Notes: a model not told the origin generated them from the letters alone. Counted from the first letter of the stretch, positions 8,463 through 18,067 are shown. The stretch: 22,038 nucleotides of DNA from Carex sylvatica (GCA_964058845.1 CAXKVR010000293.1:1-22038), one strand, 5' to 3'. Numbers and translations: made by a program.

Positions 8463-8909
8463 ATCCCTGGAGCATAGAAAGCGAACGCTCAACTCTTTGG
8501 ATACCACTCACTCTCAAACAAAGTGGTAGTCTATTTCAACAAGCTTAGTGCGAGCATGAAACATAAGGTTTGCGGCAATAAAAGTAGCACCCAAGTTGTC
8601 GCACCATAAGGTAGGAGTTGAGGTAAGAAGGATGTGAAGCTCTTGAAGTAGATATTGGATCCAAAGTAACTCGACACAAGTGATGGCTAGGCTGCCGTAT
8701 TCGGCTTCAGTGGTAGATCGAGATACAGTTGGTTGCTTTTTGGCACTCCAGGAGATGAGATTGTGATCGAGAAATATACAAAAACTGAATGTGAATTGTC
8801 GATCATCAAGAGAACCTGCCCAGTCAGCATCACTGTATGCATGAAGGGAAGGAGTAGAAGCGAAATGAAAGGTAGTGCCATGATGAAGTGTGCCACAGAT
8901 GTATCTCAA
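8463..8909 (-). pseudogene. Copia RNase H domain, degenerate
   Basis: The minus-strand frame shows the copia RNase H hallmarks in order: YSDADWAGSLDD, LISWSAKKQPTVSRSTTEAE, LWCDNLGATFIAAN and HARTKLVEIDYHFV. The Asp and Glu expected to bind metal in this family are visible in SDAD and TEAE. Two in-frame stops follow directly after DYHFV (about 8506-8513). The family's C-terminal portion (a DQLTDIMTKPLP-like motif) is still readable at about 8440-8465. The domain joins the reverse transcriptase upstream with further stops around 9170. Confidence 0.9.
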
Positions 8910-9970
8910 GATGTGTTTGACAACGGATCAGTGGTTTGAGGTTGGAGCAGGCATGAACTGAGAAACTTTGTTGACGGCAAAAGAGAGGTCAGGCCGGTTG
9001 ATTGTAGCGTATTAGAGGGCCCCAACGATGCTTCGATAAAGGTGTGGGTTATCAAATGGGTCACTGTCATTATGGAAGAGAGTGGCAGTAGGGGTTATGG
9101 GAGTAGGAGAAGGTTTAGCTAAGTGCATGTTGGCTCGTGTGAGGAGGTCTTGAAGGTATTTGGATTGGTTCAGGTGTAAGCCAAGAGGGTGTTTTTGACC
9201 TCGATTCCTAAGAAGTAGCTAAGAGGGCCGAGGTCTTTGAGAGAGAAGGCATTTTGGAGGTGAGAAATGCATTGGTTTATGTGGGAAGGGTTGCTAACTG
9301 TGATCAGGATGTCATCGACATAGATCAAGAGCATGGTGGTGTGGTTTGGGGAGTAGAAAATAAAAAGGGATGCCTTAAAGCCAATGGTGAGGAGGACCGA
9401 GCTAAGTTTGGTGAACCAAATCTGAGAAGATTGTTTGAGGCCATATTGTGCTTTGGTCAATAGGCATACATGATCAGGGTAGTTGGAGTTTATGAAGCCA
9501 GGTGGTTGATTCATGAGCACTTGTTCGGTAAGGTCACTATTGAGAAAAGTATTGTGGACATCAAGCTGGAGGATCGGCCAATAAGAGGAAACCGCGATAT
9601 AGAGAATGATGCGAATGGTGGTAGGTCTAACAACGGGACTAAAAGTATTAAAATAGTCAATGCCTTCGATTTGATTAAAACCTTTTGCAACCAAGCAGGC
9701 TTTGTAACGTTCGATTGAGCTGTCAGCACGGCGTTTGATGCAGTAAACCCATTTACATCTGACGGGTTGTTGGTTTGGTTGTGGAGGAATTAAGGTCCAG
9801 GTATTGTTGGCGGCTAAGGCATTTATCTCAAGGGCCATCGCATGACACCACTTGGATTTAGTGTTTGCTTGGGCAAAGGTGGTGGATTCAATTTTAAGGG
9901 ATGTAGAAAAGGCAACGTGATCGGAGAAGGTGCGGATCCATCGAGTATTGTGTTTTGTTCTAGTGGTCAT
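8910..9970 (-). pseudogene. Copia reverse transcriptase (RVT_2), degenerate
   Basis: A 266-codon open stretch (9970 to 9170) carries the copia reverse-transcriptase signature: CKWVYCIKRRADSSIERYKA, LVAKGFNQIEGIDYFNTFSP, LQLDVHNTFLNSDL, QYGLKQSS and the catalytic YVDD box (minus strand, 9322-9311). The usual LDV(N/K)NAFL has become LDVHNTFL. Downstream at 8910-9169 the frame continues with RT-connection residues but is broken by stops. Upstream it runs into a Pro/Ser/Thr-rich linker. The family copies element RNA into DNA inside virus-like particles; this copy is dead. Confidence 0.93.
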
Positions 9971-10320
9971 AGGATATAAGGAGACAGGTGGAGGATCGGG
10001 TGGTGTGAGAGGGGTTGTAGCGAACCCAGAGGAATGATTGGGAAGGGAGCTGTCGGTGCTAGCAGGGGTTTGGTTACTGGCTAAAGAAGTTGGAAGTGGA
10101 GGTGATTGTGTTGAAGGCTCGGTTGGAGGAGATTGTGTAGGAGGTCTGGTTGGGAGAGGCTTGGTTTGAGGAGGCCCGGTTTGAGAAGGCCCGGGTTGAG
10201 GAGGGGATAGGTGAGCTGCGGGCTGAGTGAGAGAGAGAGAGTAGTAGCAGGCTGGGAGTTGGAATTTGGGCTGAGAATGTAAAGTGGAGGTTGGGCTACG
10301 GATTGAGAAGGGAATGGTGC
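9971..10320 (-). pseudogene. Pro/Ser/Thr-rich linker of the copia polyprotein
   Basis: The minus-strand translation is dominated by Pro, Ser, Thr and Gln, with short PPTQSP-like repeats, and leads straight into the reverse transcriptase. Such a linker normally separates integrase from RT in copia elements. Here it lies almost next to the protease remnant, which places the missing integrase at about 10300-10330. Confidence 0.7.
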
Positions 10321-10329
10321 GGGTTTACC

Positions 10330-11494
10330 GATTCTCCATGAGTCACGTGGTTTGTGGCGTCAGAATCCAAAACTCACTCGGAAGAAGAGACAGATGAGCT
10401 TTGCGGTTGCGCCACGTATGCTTGGTAGTGAGCCGGTTTGCCATGGTAGGATGGATCGGGGTCATAACGGAAGTAGCAAGCTTTGGCAACATGACCAAAT
10501 TTAGAACATATTTGGCACTGTGGCTTAGCAGAGGGTTTGGCTGAGGGTCTAGCTGCAGGATATTGGTTTCGATTACTGTTGTTAAATCCAGGATTTAGGG
10601 GTTGACCTTGAGAGGAGTATTGAGGCTGTGGTTGTGAATTGTTTGGACCTTGAGAGAAATACTGAGAGGGATTTGGGCTTTGGAAAAATTGAGGTCGGGA
10701 GTTATAACCTTGCTGAGGGGAATGATTATTGGGTCTGGTTTGGTTGTTGTTGAACTTGGGTTTAACAAAGTAAGCGTTGGGAGACTCAACAGATGGAAGA
10801 GAGTTCGAACCTTGAGTGGAAGACTGACATTGGAATCAGTTTTCATAGTTCAAGAGCATGCCATGGAGTTCGAAAAACGGGAAAGGTTGATGATGACTGG
10901 CGGTTGTGACAGAGGTGACGAAGGAGTTGTATTCTGGTCCAAGGCTGTTGAGCAGTGCCGATGTAAGGTTGCCATCACTCATCGGGAAGCTAATAAAAGA
11001 CATCTCATCAGCGAGGGCTCGCAGTCAGTTGAGGTAGGTGATGCACGAACCAGATCCTTTGGTAGCCGAGCTGATATAACGACGGAGGTCAGTTAATTGA
11101 GCATTTGAGGTGGCGGAGTATAAGTGTTTGAGGTGCGACCATAGCTCGGCAGTGGTGAGACAGGCAACAACTTGACCTTGAATGGATTTAGTAAGAAAGA
11201 CCGAATCCAACCCAAAATCATCTGATCTTGACGGTCCCAGGAGTGGAATGCGGTGTTGTCGATGACTTGGCTGTTAGCTGTCTGAATAGTTCGCCCTGGT
11301 GGTGCTTCTTAGAGGAAGCGAGAGAGATTGAAACCATGGATTATAGACTGAACTTGGGATTTCTATGTGAGGTAATTAGTATCATTCAATTTGGTGGCTA
11401 TGGGGAAATTGAGGGGTATAATGGGATCAGCGAGAGGTGCAGGGAGAAGGGGTGGATTAGGCGGATGAAGTGGTGGATCTGTGGCGCTTGCCAT
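10330..11494 (-). pseudogene. Copia gag and protease start, degenerate
   Basis: The frame starts at an ATG at 11494-11492, five bases after the primer-binding site, with a Pro-rich N terminus (MASATDPPLHPP). Gag-type sequence follows (about 11210-11025: LTTAELWSHLKHLYSATSNA), then an Asn/Gln/Pro-rich stretch and a CCHC zinc knuckle, CQICSKFGHVAKAC, at 10517-10476. The protease start is at 10370-10341, where the expected DSGA(T) reads DSDAT. Several stops and frameshifts interrupt the frame. Gag would form the particle and bind element RNA. Confidence 0.88.
10476..10517 (-). other. CCHC zinc knuckle in copia gag
   Basis: The motif C-x2-C-x4-H-x4-C is intact (CQICSKFGHVAKAC). It is the nucleic-acid-binding part of gag nucleocapsid and fixes the reading frame here. 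Confidence 0.9.
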
Positions 11495-11498
11495 TTAA

Positions 11499-11510
11499 GC
11501 GCTGATACCA
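11499..11510 (-). other. tRNA-iMet primer-binding site
   Basis: On the minus strand TGGTATCAGCGC lies between the 5' LTR and the gag ATG. It matches the usual plant copia primer-binding site TGGTATCAGAGC, complementary to initiator tRNA-Met, with one mismatch. It confirms the element's orientation. Confidence 0.85.
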
Positions 11511-11524
11511 TAAACGAACTATTG

Positions 11525-11800
11525 TATTGTATTCATTTTTGTATAAAGAAGAAAATAGAAGAAGACAGAAAGTATAAGATTTAAATTTCTGTATTTTGTA
11601 TTAATTTGGGAATAAGGTATTACAGCCTATTAATAGACGTATTACAATGCTTTGCTGTACTAAAGTTAAACAACAATTGAGCTGTAATGAAAACTAAAAT
11701 AGCATAGTTTGTTATTCTTTGTTTCCAGAAGAATCATTTTGCAGGCCGATCATTTCTAGTATATGAGTGAAAAGGAGAAGTCCATTTGGTTGGTTATTAT
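11525..11800 (-). repeat. 5' LTR of the copia element
   Basis: The 276 bp pair with 8087-8362. About 14 nt separate its recognisable end from the primer-binding site, so the true LTR edge could lie slightly closer to 11511. Promoter elements were not assigned. Confidence 0.88.
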
Positions 11801-12235
11801 TAGAAGTGGCTAGTAATTAGTTCTTCCTTATTTCATATTAACTAATTTTTTTTAAAATAGTGGTAGGACCACTTATTTCATATTGAAACCATTAAGATGT
11901 GCTTCAGTTGAAGGTACGTAGAGGGAAGGGAAGAACGTTCACCTCCGAATCGAGATGTAAATTTACTATTCGGAGGAGAGACTCACCCACAGAGCCCTTC
12001 CTTTACTCTCCATTAGTGAGTTTTTACTCCGGTTTTGTGGAGCACAACCTTAGAGCACTTGCTAAAGTATCCAAAATGAAAACGTAAAAAAAGCACTTAA
12101 GTAATACAATTGTTCTTACAATCACTTATACAGAAAGAAGAACATCTAGCTGATAACCAACAAAAAGAAACTAAATAAGATAAAACTGTTTAGCACAAGA
12201 GATTAAGCATATTAAAGAGAAACTAGGACTAGTCA
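11801..12235. other. Intergenic; may include the 3' UTR of the orphan exon
   Basis: No coding signal is seen on the plus strand. The part at about 12060-12235 reads on the minus strand like a T-rich plant 3' UTR downstream of the stop of the acidic exon. The rest (11801-12060) is unassigned. A short inverted pair (CTCCGAATCG/CTATTCGGAG) lies at about 11942-11976. Confidence 0.4.
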
Positions 12236-12437
12236 TCACTCCATATCACTCCAATCAATGGAGAGATCATCTTTATTGTCTTGGTCAATTTCAGACATTG
12301 GATCGAAGTGACCATCCACCTCAAAAGGCACCTGAGTGGCAGCAGCATCCTCCGATAAGTCCCCTTCTATCTCTGACATTGCAATGAGTAGGGAGACTGC
12401 CTCCTCCTCATCTTCCAATAGCTGATCTGGGAGACCC
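12236..12437 (-). pseudogene. Orphan terminal-exon-like acidic ORF
   Basis: On the minus strand a splice-acceptor-like sequence (CTCTCTCATATTACCTAG, ending at 12438) is followed by an open frame of about 66 codons to a stop at 12236. It starts GLPDQLLEDEEEAVSLL and ends DDLSIDWSDME. It is strongly acidic. There is no ATG at its beginning and an in-frame TAG at the acceptor, which fits a last coding exon rather than a complete gene. No upstream exon was found in the window, and a LINE fragment sits just upstream. I do not recognise the protein; it could be a relic, a captured exon or chance. Confidence 0.4.
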
Positions 12438-12499
12438 TAGGTAATATGAGAGAGAGCTTTAAGTTAGAATTATCATTGCGGAACTGGCACCAAAATGAG

Positions 12500-13437
12500 G
12501 TTAATGACAATATTATGGTACTCAAAGACTTTGTTGAGGCTGATCTAGTACCATTGAAACACACTTTATTTCTTTCAAATCAAAAAGTCCAAAGAATAGC
12601 TCCCTAGTTAATTCAAGTAATAAGCTATCCTTTAAAGGGATTACAACATCAAGAAGCCATAACTCCTCTACTATTTGAAAAGAAAAAGATAATCCATTAA
12701 AATCAGCCACCCATTGCCAAATAAGTTTATTATAGAAACAGTGAATAAATAAGTGATCCACACTTTCAAGTTGAGAGCAAAAGACACATGTAGTGTCACC
12801 TTGCCAATCTCTACGAGAGAAATTAACTTTTGCAAGTATTTTATCTTGTCTAATAAGTTAAAGAATTTTTTTGATCTTAAAAGATAATTTCAACTTCTAA
12901 ATAGTGAGGTGTTTTTTTATTAGGAATACTTCCATATTGAAGCCATTTATAAAATGAGCTTACAGAGAAAATATTATTATTGGACCATCTCCAAATTAAC
13001 CTATTCACTAAAGTATCATCAAGAGTAAAGTGCAAGAAATGTTTTTTGAGTTGCATCATTCAGATAAATAGATACCAGTAAGTTGTCTTTTGAACTCTAA
13101 ATGCATATATGATCTTGAAAAGGCAGAAGCAACAAAAATAAATATGTTTTGCACAATAGAGAATAAATGTGGATATTGGTGTTGTAATTGATATTCAAAA
13201 CACTATATATCCAACCAAGAAGTAATAGAGGTCCCATTGCCTGTTTGTTTATTAAGGCCTAAGCCAATAATGTCATGATCCTTCAGAATTGAACCATATT
13301 CGCTCAATAGAATATCTTTCCATTTATCATAGATATTATTGTCCAAAAAACGTATCCACCACTTGACTAAAAGAGCTTTGTTCATTAATTTCAAATCCAA
13401 AACTCCTAAGCCTCCTTAGTCTTTATCATATTAACCA
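12500..13437 (-). pseudogene. 5'-truncated LINE (non-LTR) retrotransposon fragment
   Basis: The minus strand shows the C-terminal part of a plant LINE ORF2 in several broken frames. At 13437-13200 it reads GGLGVLDLKLMNKALLVKWW, the region just after the reverse transcriptase domain. At about 13015-12890 comes LVNRLIWRWSNNNIFSV. At 12850-12540 comes the zf-RVT-like segment with CVFCSQLESVDHLFIHC, where C-x2-C and H-x3-C are visible. The catalytic RT and endonuclease parts are absent, as expected for a 5'-truncated copy. A stop precedes GGLGV and frameshifts separate the blocks. The 3' end and any poly(A) tail could not be placed. Confidence 0.85.
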
Positions 13438-13657
13438 AAATATGTACATGCAAAAATATATAATCAATTTTGTGTACTTATTGTCGTTTGTATATTGTTT
13501 AATTTCGCAACACATCACTTGCATTAAAGATTCATTTTTTTCAATGTAAAAAAAAAAGGAAATGACATTGACTCGATTTTTTCTTTTAAATGTTAAAAAT
13601 GGTATGTCTTTAAGAGATGCATTTTTAGATTGATGTCTTTATAGGGACGAAATTTTC
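13438..13657. other. AT-rich intergenic DNA with a short imperfect repeat
   Basis: No gene is seen. A unit like GTCTTTAAGRGATGAATTTT occurs near 13604, 13635 and again at 13993, just beyond the next MITE. This suggests a local tandem repeat interrupted by that insertion. Confidence 0.4.
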
Positions 13658-13659
13658 AA

Positions 13660-13986
13660 GGGGTACGTTTGGATGTACTGAGAATAGCGAGAATAGTGCT
13701 GTTCAGATCCATTCAAACATACACAATTGCTATTCGGAACAGCGAGAATAGCGCTGTTCTCGCTATTCTCGCTATTCCTACAAAAAGTAGGAATAGCAAT
13801 TGGTGCTCTCTCAAATGTTCAATCCCTTCATCGCTATTCTAAATATTCAATGCAAACAACATTTTCGCTATTTCAAATAGCACCAAATCAACACTATTCT
13901 CGCACTCTTCCAAAAATCACTATTCTCATCTACTATTCTCAAATAGTAGCTATTCTAGCTATTCTAAAGTGCATCCAAACGCATCC
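13660..13986. mobile_element. Tourist-like MITE rich in GAATAGC subterminal repeats
   Basis: The ends are GGGGTACGTTTGGATGTAC and, as the reverse complement of the right end, GGATGCGTTTGGATGCAC. This G-rich GTTTGG terminus is typical of PIF/Harbinger-derived MITEs. Flanking bases are TCAA on the left and TTAA on the right, so the target duplication is degenerate. Inside, the motif (C)GCTATTC/GAATAGC(G) occurs more than ten times in both orientations, notably at 13676-13785 and 13835-13975. It encodes nothing. Confidence 0.7.
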
Positions 13987-14204
13987 TTAAAAGGTCTTTA
14001 AGGGATGAATTTTTCGAGAATTAAATATGAATTTAACTTTTATTAAAATACACTACTTTCTTTGATTGGGGGTATAAACTCTAGGTTAAGTACTTAAATT
14101 TTGCATGGCCTTAATTCATGGCTATCCAAAAAAAAAAAATCTCGTTGGTGCAGAATAATTCAGTGCATAAAAGCATTTATCAATTAAAAGGGGAAGGTGG
14201 ATTG

Positions 14205-14643
14205 GAAATTTTTTATTCATAGAAATTATAAAATTTGAATGTATAGAAATAGAAAGAGTACTTCGTTTGTATTAAATATAGGAAGATCGGATTCAATGAG
14301 TTTGATTCATATATTTTTTTTGAAAGAAAATTTTATAGATCGAACTCAATGATTCAAATCCATAAAGATGTTGATTTTATGCAACACAAAACAATATGTA
14401 ACCATTGATTTTCTACGAATACATAGAGTTTTGTGCCGCAGAAAATCAACTCCTTTATGGATTAGAATTATTGAGTGAGATTTATAAATTTTCTAATTGA
14501 ACTCAATGAGGGTTTTGTGCGATAGAAAATTAACTCTTTTATAGATCAAACTCAATGAGTCCAATCTTACTATATTTAATACAAATGACTCTTTTTATTT
14601 CTGTATGTTCGAATTTTATAATTTCTATGAATAATTTTTTTTG
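14205..14643. mobile_element. Foldback element with long imperfect inverted arms
   Basis: The left arm, from TATTCATAGAAATTATAAAA at about 14214, matches the complement of the right arm ending at about 14633. The arms pair for about 190 bp with indels, including TTTGTATTAAATATA and AATCCATAAAG blocks. The loop lies near 14390-14440. Flanks GGTGGATTG and GGCGGATTT could be a degraded 9-bp duplication, which would suggest a MULE-type MITE, but the match is only 7 of 9. It is noncoding. Confidence 0.75.
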
Positions 14644-14649
14644 AGGCGG

Positions 14650-15398
14650 ATTTAGAGGAAAGAAAAAATCAAGTAAAAAGGAAAGAGGAAAGCGCAATCT
14701 TCAATCATGCAAACAACATGAAACCGGATCATATATGGTTTTCATTTTTGGTGCCTTTTATTCTTCACGTGTCATCATATCATCAATTGTACGGTTTGTA
14801 CCTATATATATTGCAGGTCTCATGCTCTGAAATTCCTTCGACGTCATGAAAATGAACCTTTTAGATTTTTTCATGCTTATTTCGTCTCTATCTTTCAAAC
14901 AATACATGGGTCTTGTTTCTAGTGTTTGGATTTTTTTTATGAATGGAGATTTCTCTGCTCTCATAGGTAGAAAGCTATTAATTACTCAATTTATTTATTT
15001 TGACTCCTTGTTTGGTGCATAAACTCTTGAAAATTATTTTTGAAAATAATAGCTTGAGTTTTTGTGTGGAAACACAACAAGAAAATACTTATTGACAAGT
15101 ATTATACTATAAAATTAATGTTTTAAGGTGCAAGTATGAATACTTGATATTTTAGAAATAAAAGTTTACAACAATTACATCGCTGATACTTGCAATGGTC
15201 ATTACATATTCGTTTGTCCTTAGTTTTCTGCATGTGATCTCTATTGTGATCGCTTTTAAGTGACATTTGTGATCCCCTAGATCGGTAATGGTTCCCTTAG
15301 TAGTTAATGCCTAAGACATGTATGTGAATTTCTCATAAATACTTTCTAACATAAATATTCACACATTATTATATTAATTATGAATTCCTAACATTTTA
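14650..15398. other. Intergenic stretch
   Basis: Nothing recognisable is coded on either strand. A minus-strand frame at 14758-14964 has no motif and no supporting context. A GAATACTTGATATTTTAGA copy at about 15138 belongs to the repeat described further right. Confidence 0.45.
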
Positions 15399-15525
15399 GG
15401 CCCGGTTCGGCCATTACTGTTCCCGTGAGTGAATTTTTTTTTTCCACGGGAACAATGTTTCGGTCATTCAAATTGGATCTGTTTCCGTTCCCGTTCTAGT
15501 TCTCACCTGGCAGTCGAACATGACC
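15399..15525. mobile_element. Small Tourist-like MITE with TTA duplication
   Basis: The left end GGCCCGGTTCGGCC and the complement of the right end, GGTCATGTTCGACT, form imperfect inverted repeats. TTA at 15396-15398 and again at 15526-15528 is the 3-bp target duplication usual for PIF/Harbinger elements. Inside, GTTCCCGTG and CACGGGAAC form a small hairpin. The element is 127 bp and noncoding. Confidence 0.6.
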
Positions 15526-15532
15526 TTAGAGA

Positions 15533-15640
15533 AGAATACTTGACATTTTAGATATGAATACTTGACAAGGTATGAATACTTACTCGACGAGATATGAATA
15601 CTTGAATGCTGAGGTATTAATACTTGCATGCCGGAGAACT
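15533..15640. repeat. Degenerate GAATACTTG tandem repeat
   Basis: GAATACTTGACATTTTAGAT, TATGAATACTTGACAAGG, TATGAATACTTACTCGACG, TATGAATACTTGAATGC and TTAATACTTGCATGC follow one another with irregular spacing. Further copies lie near 15138 and 15865. This looks like a decayed minisatellite of unknown origin. Confidence 0.55.
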
Positions 15641-15957
15641 CGAAAGTACTTCGTCATCGATCTCATTTGAAAGAGAAAATTACGTAGAAGACATTCATGA
15701 TTTTTGATTCACAAAGTCCTCACATATCGTCAAAAATATTGACGAGATTAAATGGAGAAAATAAAACCCACTTCCAAAAACGTATAAAAAATGGGTGTAT
15801 AATTAGAGAGAAGAAAGTTGATGTCTATTTTTTTTTTAAAATACTTAATATCTTAGATATGAATACTTAATATATTATACAGTAATACTTTTGTATATAA
15901 ATATCTATACATGCGCGTGACAATTGTATTTTTTTCAAATAACAATATTCATAAGTA

Positions 15958-16243
15958 TCCATAATCAGGGGCGAAACTAGAAATTCATAATAGAGAGTGC
16001 TAAAATTAAAATGAAAGATATGTTGTTGGTGAAAATTAAACCCAAGCTCTCTACAACCACAAAGTAAGCTCTAACCACTAGACTACAAGTAAACGTTTGT
16101 TATTTTATAAAGGAGGTTAGGCTATATAAAAAGTTCTAAAAAAATAAATTCAATTAAATTTCAATAAACATAATTAAAATTTTAAAATCATAGGATGCCT
16201 TAGAAACCGTACGAGTAAATGTAGATCCGCCCTTGTCCATAAT
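15958..16243. mobile_element. hAT-type MITE with perfect 8-bp target duplication
   Basis: The element body, 15966-16235 (270 bp), begins CAGGGGCGAAACTAG and ends GTAGATCCGCCCTTG, giving inverted ends of the CAGGG type known from hAT elements. The exact 8-bp direct repeat TCCATAAT flanks it at 15958-15965 and 16236-16243, the duplication length of this superfamily. The interior has no coding potential, so it depends on a transposase elsewhere. Confidence 0.88.
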
Positions 16244-17328
16244 ATAACAAGATTCGTAGATTATCAATTTTCAATACCTCTCCGAGCGAATAAAAATATG
16301 GGTTCTTGAATTATTTCAGTATTAATTGCAAATTACACAAATTATTCCTATATTACTTTACAAATTATTTTCGAATTATACTAATTTTATATCCAAATCA
16401 TGCATTTTAAACCTCGTTTAATTATATGAAAAGGCCAAAGAGTACAACAGTTAACTGGGAGGCTGTGACTACATTCTTAATGGCCACATAAAACCTGTAG
16501 CGCATGAAAGAAAGAGCAAGGCAGTTGGTGCTTTTCCGGAGGCCCCATCCAATGGATGGATTACTGTGCCAGGCTGTGGCCCTCACCGACCACACTTCTA
16601 TTTTGACAGATCCCCTGTGACGGAAAATGGTCCGATGTTTTATGTGGCGATTTACTGACATGCGTTCAATGAAGTCCCTTTTATTATTTTCAGAGAAGGT
16701 TTTTATATTAAACAAGTAAAGTTAATTCAACAACTTAGAAGGCACTCCAATCTATAGTGACAAATAAATTATTCGAATTCGATTCAGTGTGGTCAAAAAT
16801 TTATTATTCGAAACAATTTGAGATTATACGACATTCAGATCGCTAACACCACAAAAACGAATATTTCACAAATAATTTGCGAATTTTGTCACTATGTCCA
16901 ATCAAACACGAACAGAATAAGGTGCTTCAAAGTTTTAAGGTGAATTTTGTTTTTTTAAGAGAAAGCAAGATCTAGTTTTCTAAATTTTAACGTTTTCTAC
17001 ATAGAAGTGAAGTTGTCTTTACCACTAAACTAAACTAAATGGTGCTATTGTTTCATGGTTAATTTTGACACTAAAAATAGTCTAATAAATGTGTAAATTA
17101 TAAAAAATGTAACCTTTCACATATTTTTATTTTCACTAGTTTATAATTCTAACATACATTGAGAATTCTGATCCTTGAAATTATTGCTACTTCATTAATT
17201 AATAATTACTAATGTCAACATTTTACTTGGCTGTGATGCCAGCTTCGATACTTCAGAATTAAAATAATTTTATTATTACCATGTTTGCTTGACTTTTGTA
17301 ATAAAAAAATAGTTGGAACAATCTTGTA
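16244..17328. other. Intergenic stretch
   Basis: Mostly AT-rich. A GC-richer island at about 16445-16680 carries a minus-strand frame of 97 codons without recognisable motifs, and an inverted pair GCCACATAAAAC/GTTTTATGTGGC at about 16484 and 16635. It may be decayed gene or element sequence; no assignment is possible. Confidence 0.45.
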
Positions 17329-17538
17329 TAAGGTCATGTTTGGTTATGAAGTAACTTTAATTCAGAGTAAATTGCTTACTTCAAGTTAAAATAAACTAAG
17401 TTAATCGTATTTGAGAGAGTAAGTTAAACCACATCTTTAGATAAAGTAATCCTTCTATTTTATTTCTCATTTAACTCCTTATAAATGTAGAGTAAGAGAC
17501 TTACTCCACCTCTTACTCCATAACCAAACGTGATCTAA
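17329..17538. mobile_element. Tourist-like MITE with TAA duplication
   Basis: Body 17332-17535 (204 bp). The left end is GGTCATGTTTGGTTATGAAG and the complement of the right end is GATCACGTTTGGTTATGGAG, matching at most positions. TAA flanks both sides (17329-17331 and 17536-17538). Terminal GTTTGG and a 3-bp TAA duplication place it with PIF/Harbinger-derived MITEs. It lies about 1 kb upstream of the FLZ coding sequence. Confidence 0.85.
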
Positions 17539-18060
17539 ATTTTCAAGTAAAATATGTCCACCTATACTCACGTAGACTAACTGATTTAAATTGCCATTTT
17601 AACATCAAATGTTGAGTGAATTGACAGATGAATTTTGACTATTTAGATTTTAAGGAAAGAAATATATTGAGAGTGAAACTTATTTGATAATTATGACAAT
17701 CTATGATGAAATTAATTTGTCAACACCTGTGCTGAACTGGATCGTCTCCATTTTGACAGGAAAGGTAGAGGTTTGGGCTCACATCCCAAATCTATTCTCT
17801 GTTCCTCTTGGCTTGGTAGACATTTGGGACAGAAGGGGTCCCCATGTAATCATGTATATGGACAGACTCCTTTCTATTCAATTCAATACGGTATCAGGAT
17901 TGCAGTGCTGTAAAATTAGTGAAGTCTACAGGGGTATATGTACAAGTATCCGAATTGTTTACAGTCATGAATAATGAATTGGAGTGGAGGAGTATTTCAG
18001 AAGCCACACTGCGCTTCTCTGATTTTTATGCATCAATTACATTACAAGCCTAGATGGCTA
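17539..18060 (+). promoter_or_regulatory. Probable promoter region of the FLZ gene
   Basis: This is the interval between the MITE and the GA-rich leader of the FLZ gene. A 96-codon plus-strand frame (17684-17974) has no recognisable domain and is not called. The transcription start and TATA box could not be placed with confidence. The role is inferred from position only. Confidence 0.35.
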
Positions 18061-18067
18061 CATAGAT

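Larger units (their letters stand above)
8087..11800 (-). mobile_element. Ty1/copia LTR retrotransposon, degenerate, integrase region missing
   Basis: Two matching LTRs (8087-8362 and 11525-11800) enclose a minus-strand coding region in the order gag, protease remnant, reverse transcriptase, RNase H. A tRNA-type primer-binding site and a polypurine-like tract are in place. RT followed by RNase H near the 3' end, with a YVDD box, is the copia order; integrase would be expected between protease and RT. At 3.7 kb the element is about 1 kb or more shorter than typical copia elements (about 5 kb), and no integrase motif is visible. Stops and frameshifts make it non-functional. No clear 5-bp target duplication or TG...CA ends were found. 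Confidence 0.93.

Noticed and set aside
9254..9718. Plus-strand open frames over the copia RT
   Set aside because: They are antisense shadows of the minus-strand reverse transcriptase, which has clear family motifs.
10650..11096. 148-codon plus-strand frame
   Set aside because: It lies antisense to copia gag and contains no recognisable domain; the minus strand carries the zinc knuckle and gag signatures.
8080..11810. 5-bp target duplication of the copia element (AATAG versus ATTAG)
   Set aside because: Only four of five bases match and the LTR edges are uncertain, so it is not claimed.
13727..13990. 87-codon plus-strand frame
   Set aside because: It lies within the Tourist-like MITE and is built from its GCTATTC repeats.
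16030..16085. tRNA-like or SINE box sequence (TCTAACCACTAGACTACA)
   Set aside because: It resembles part of a tRNA-derived repeat, but the flanks show a hAT-type MITE with a perfect 8-bp duplication.
16422..16715. 97-codon minus-strand frame
   Set aside because: It has an ordinary length for chance and no motif; the GC-richer island is noted as unassigned instead.
17684..17974. 96-codon plus-strand frame upstream of FLZ
   Set aside because: No domain, no start context and no repeat or homology that I recognise; it lies in the likely promoter region.
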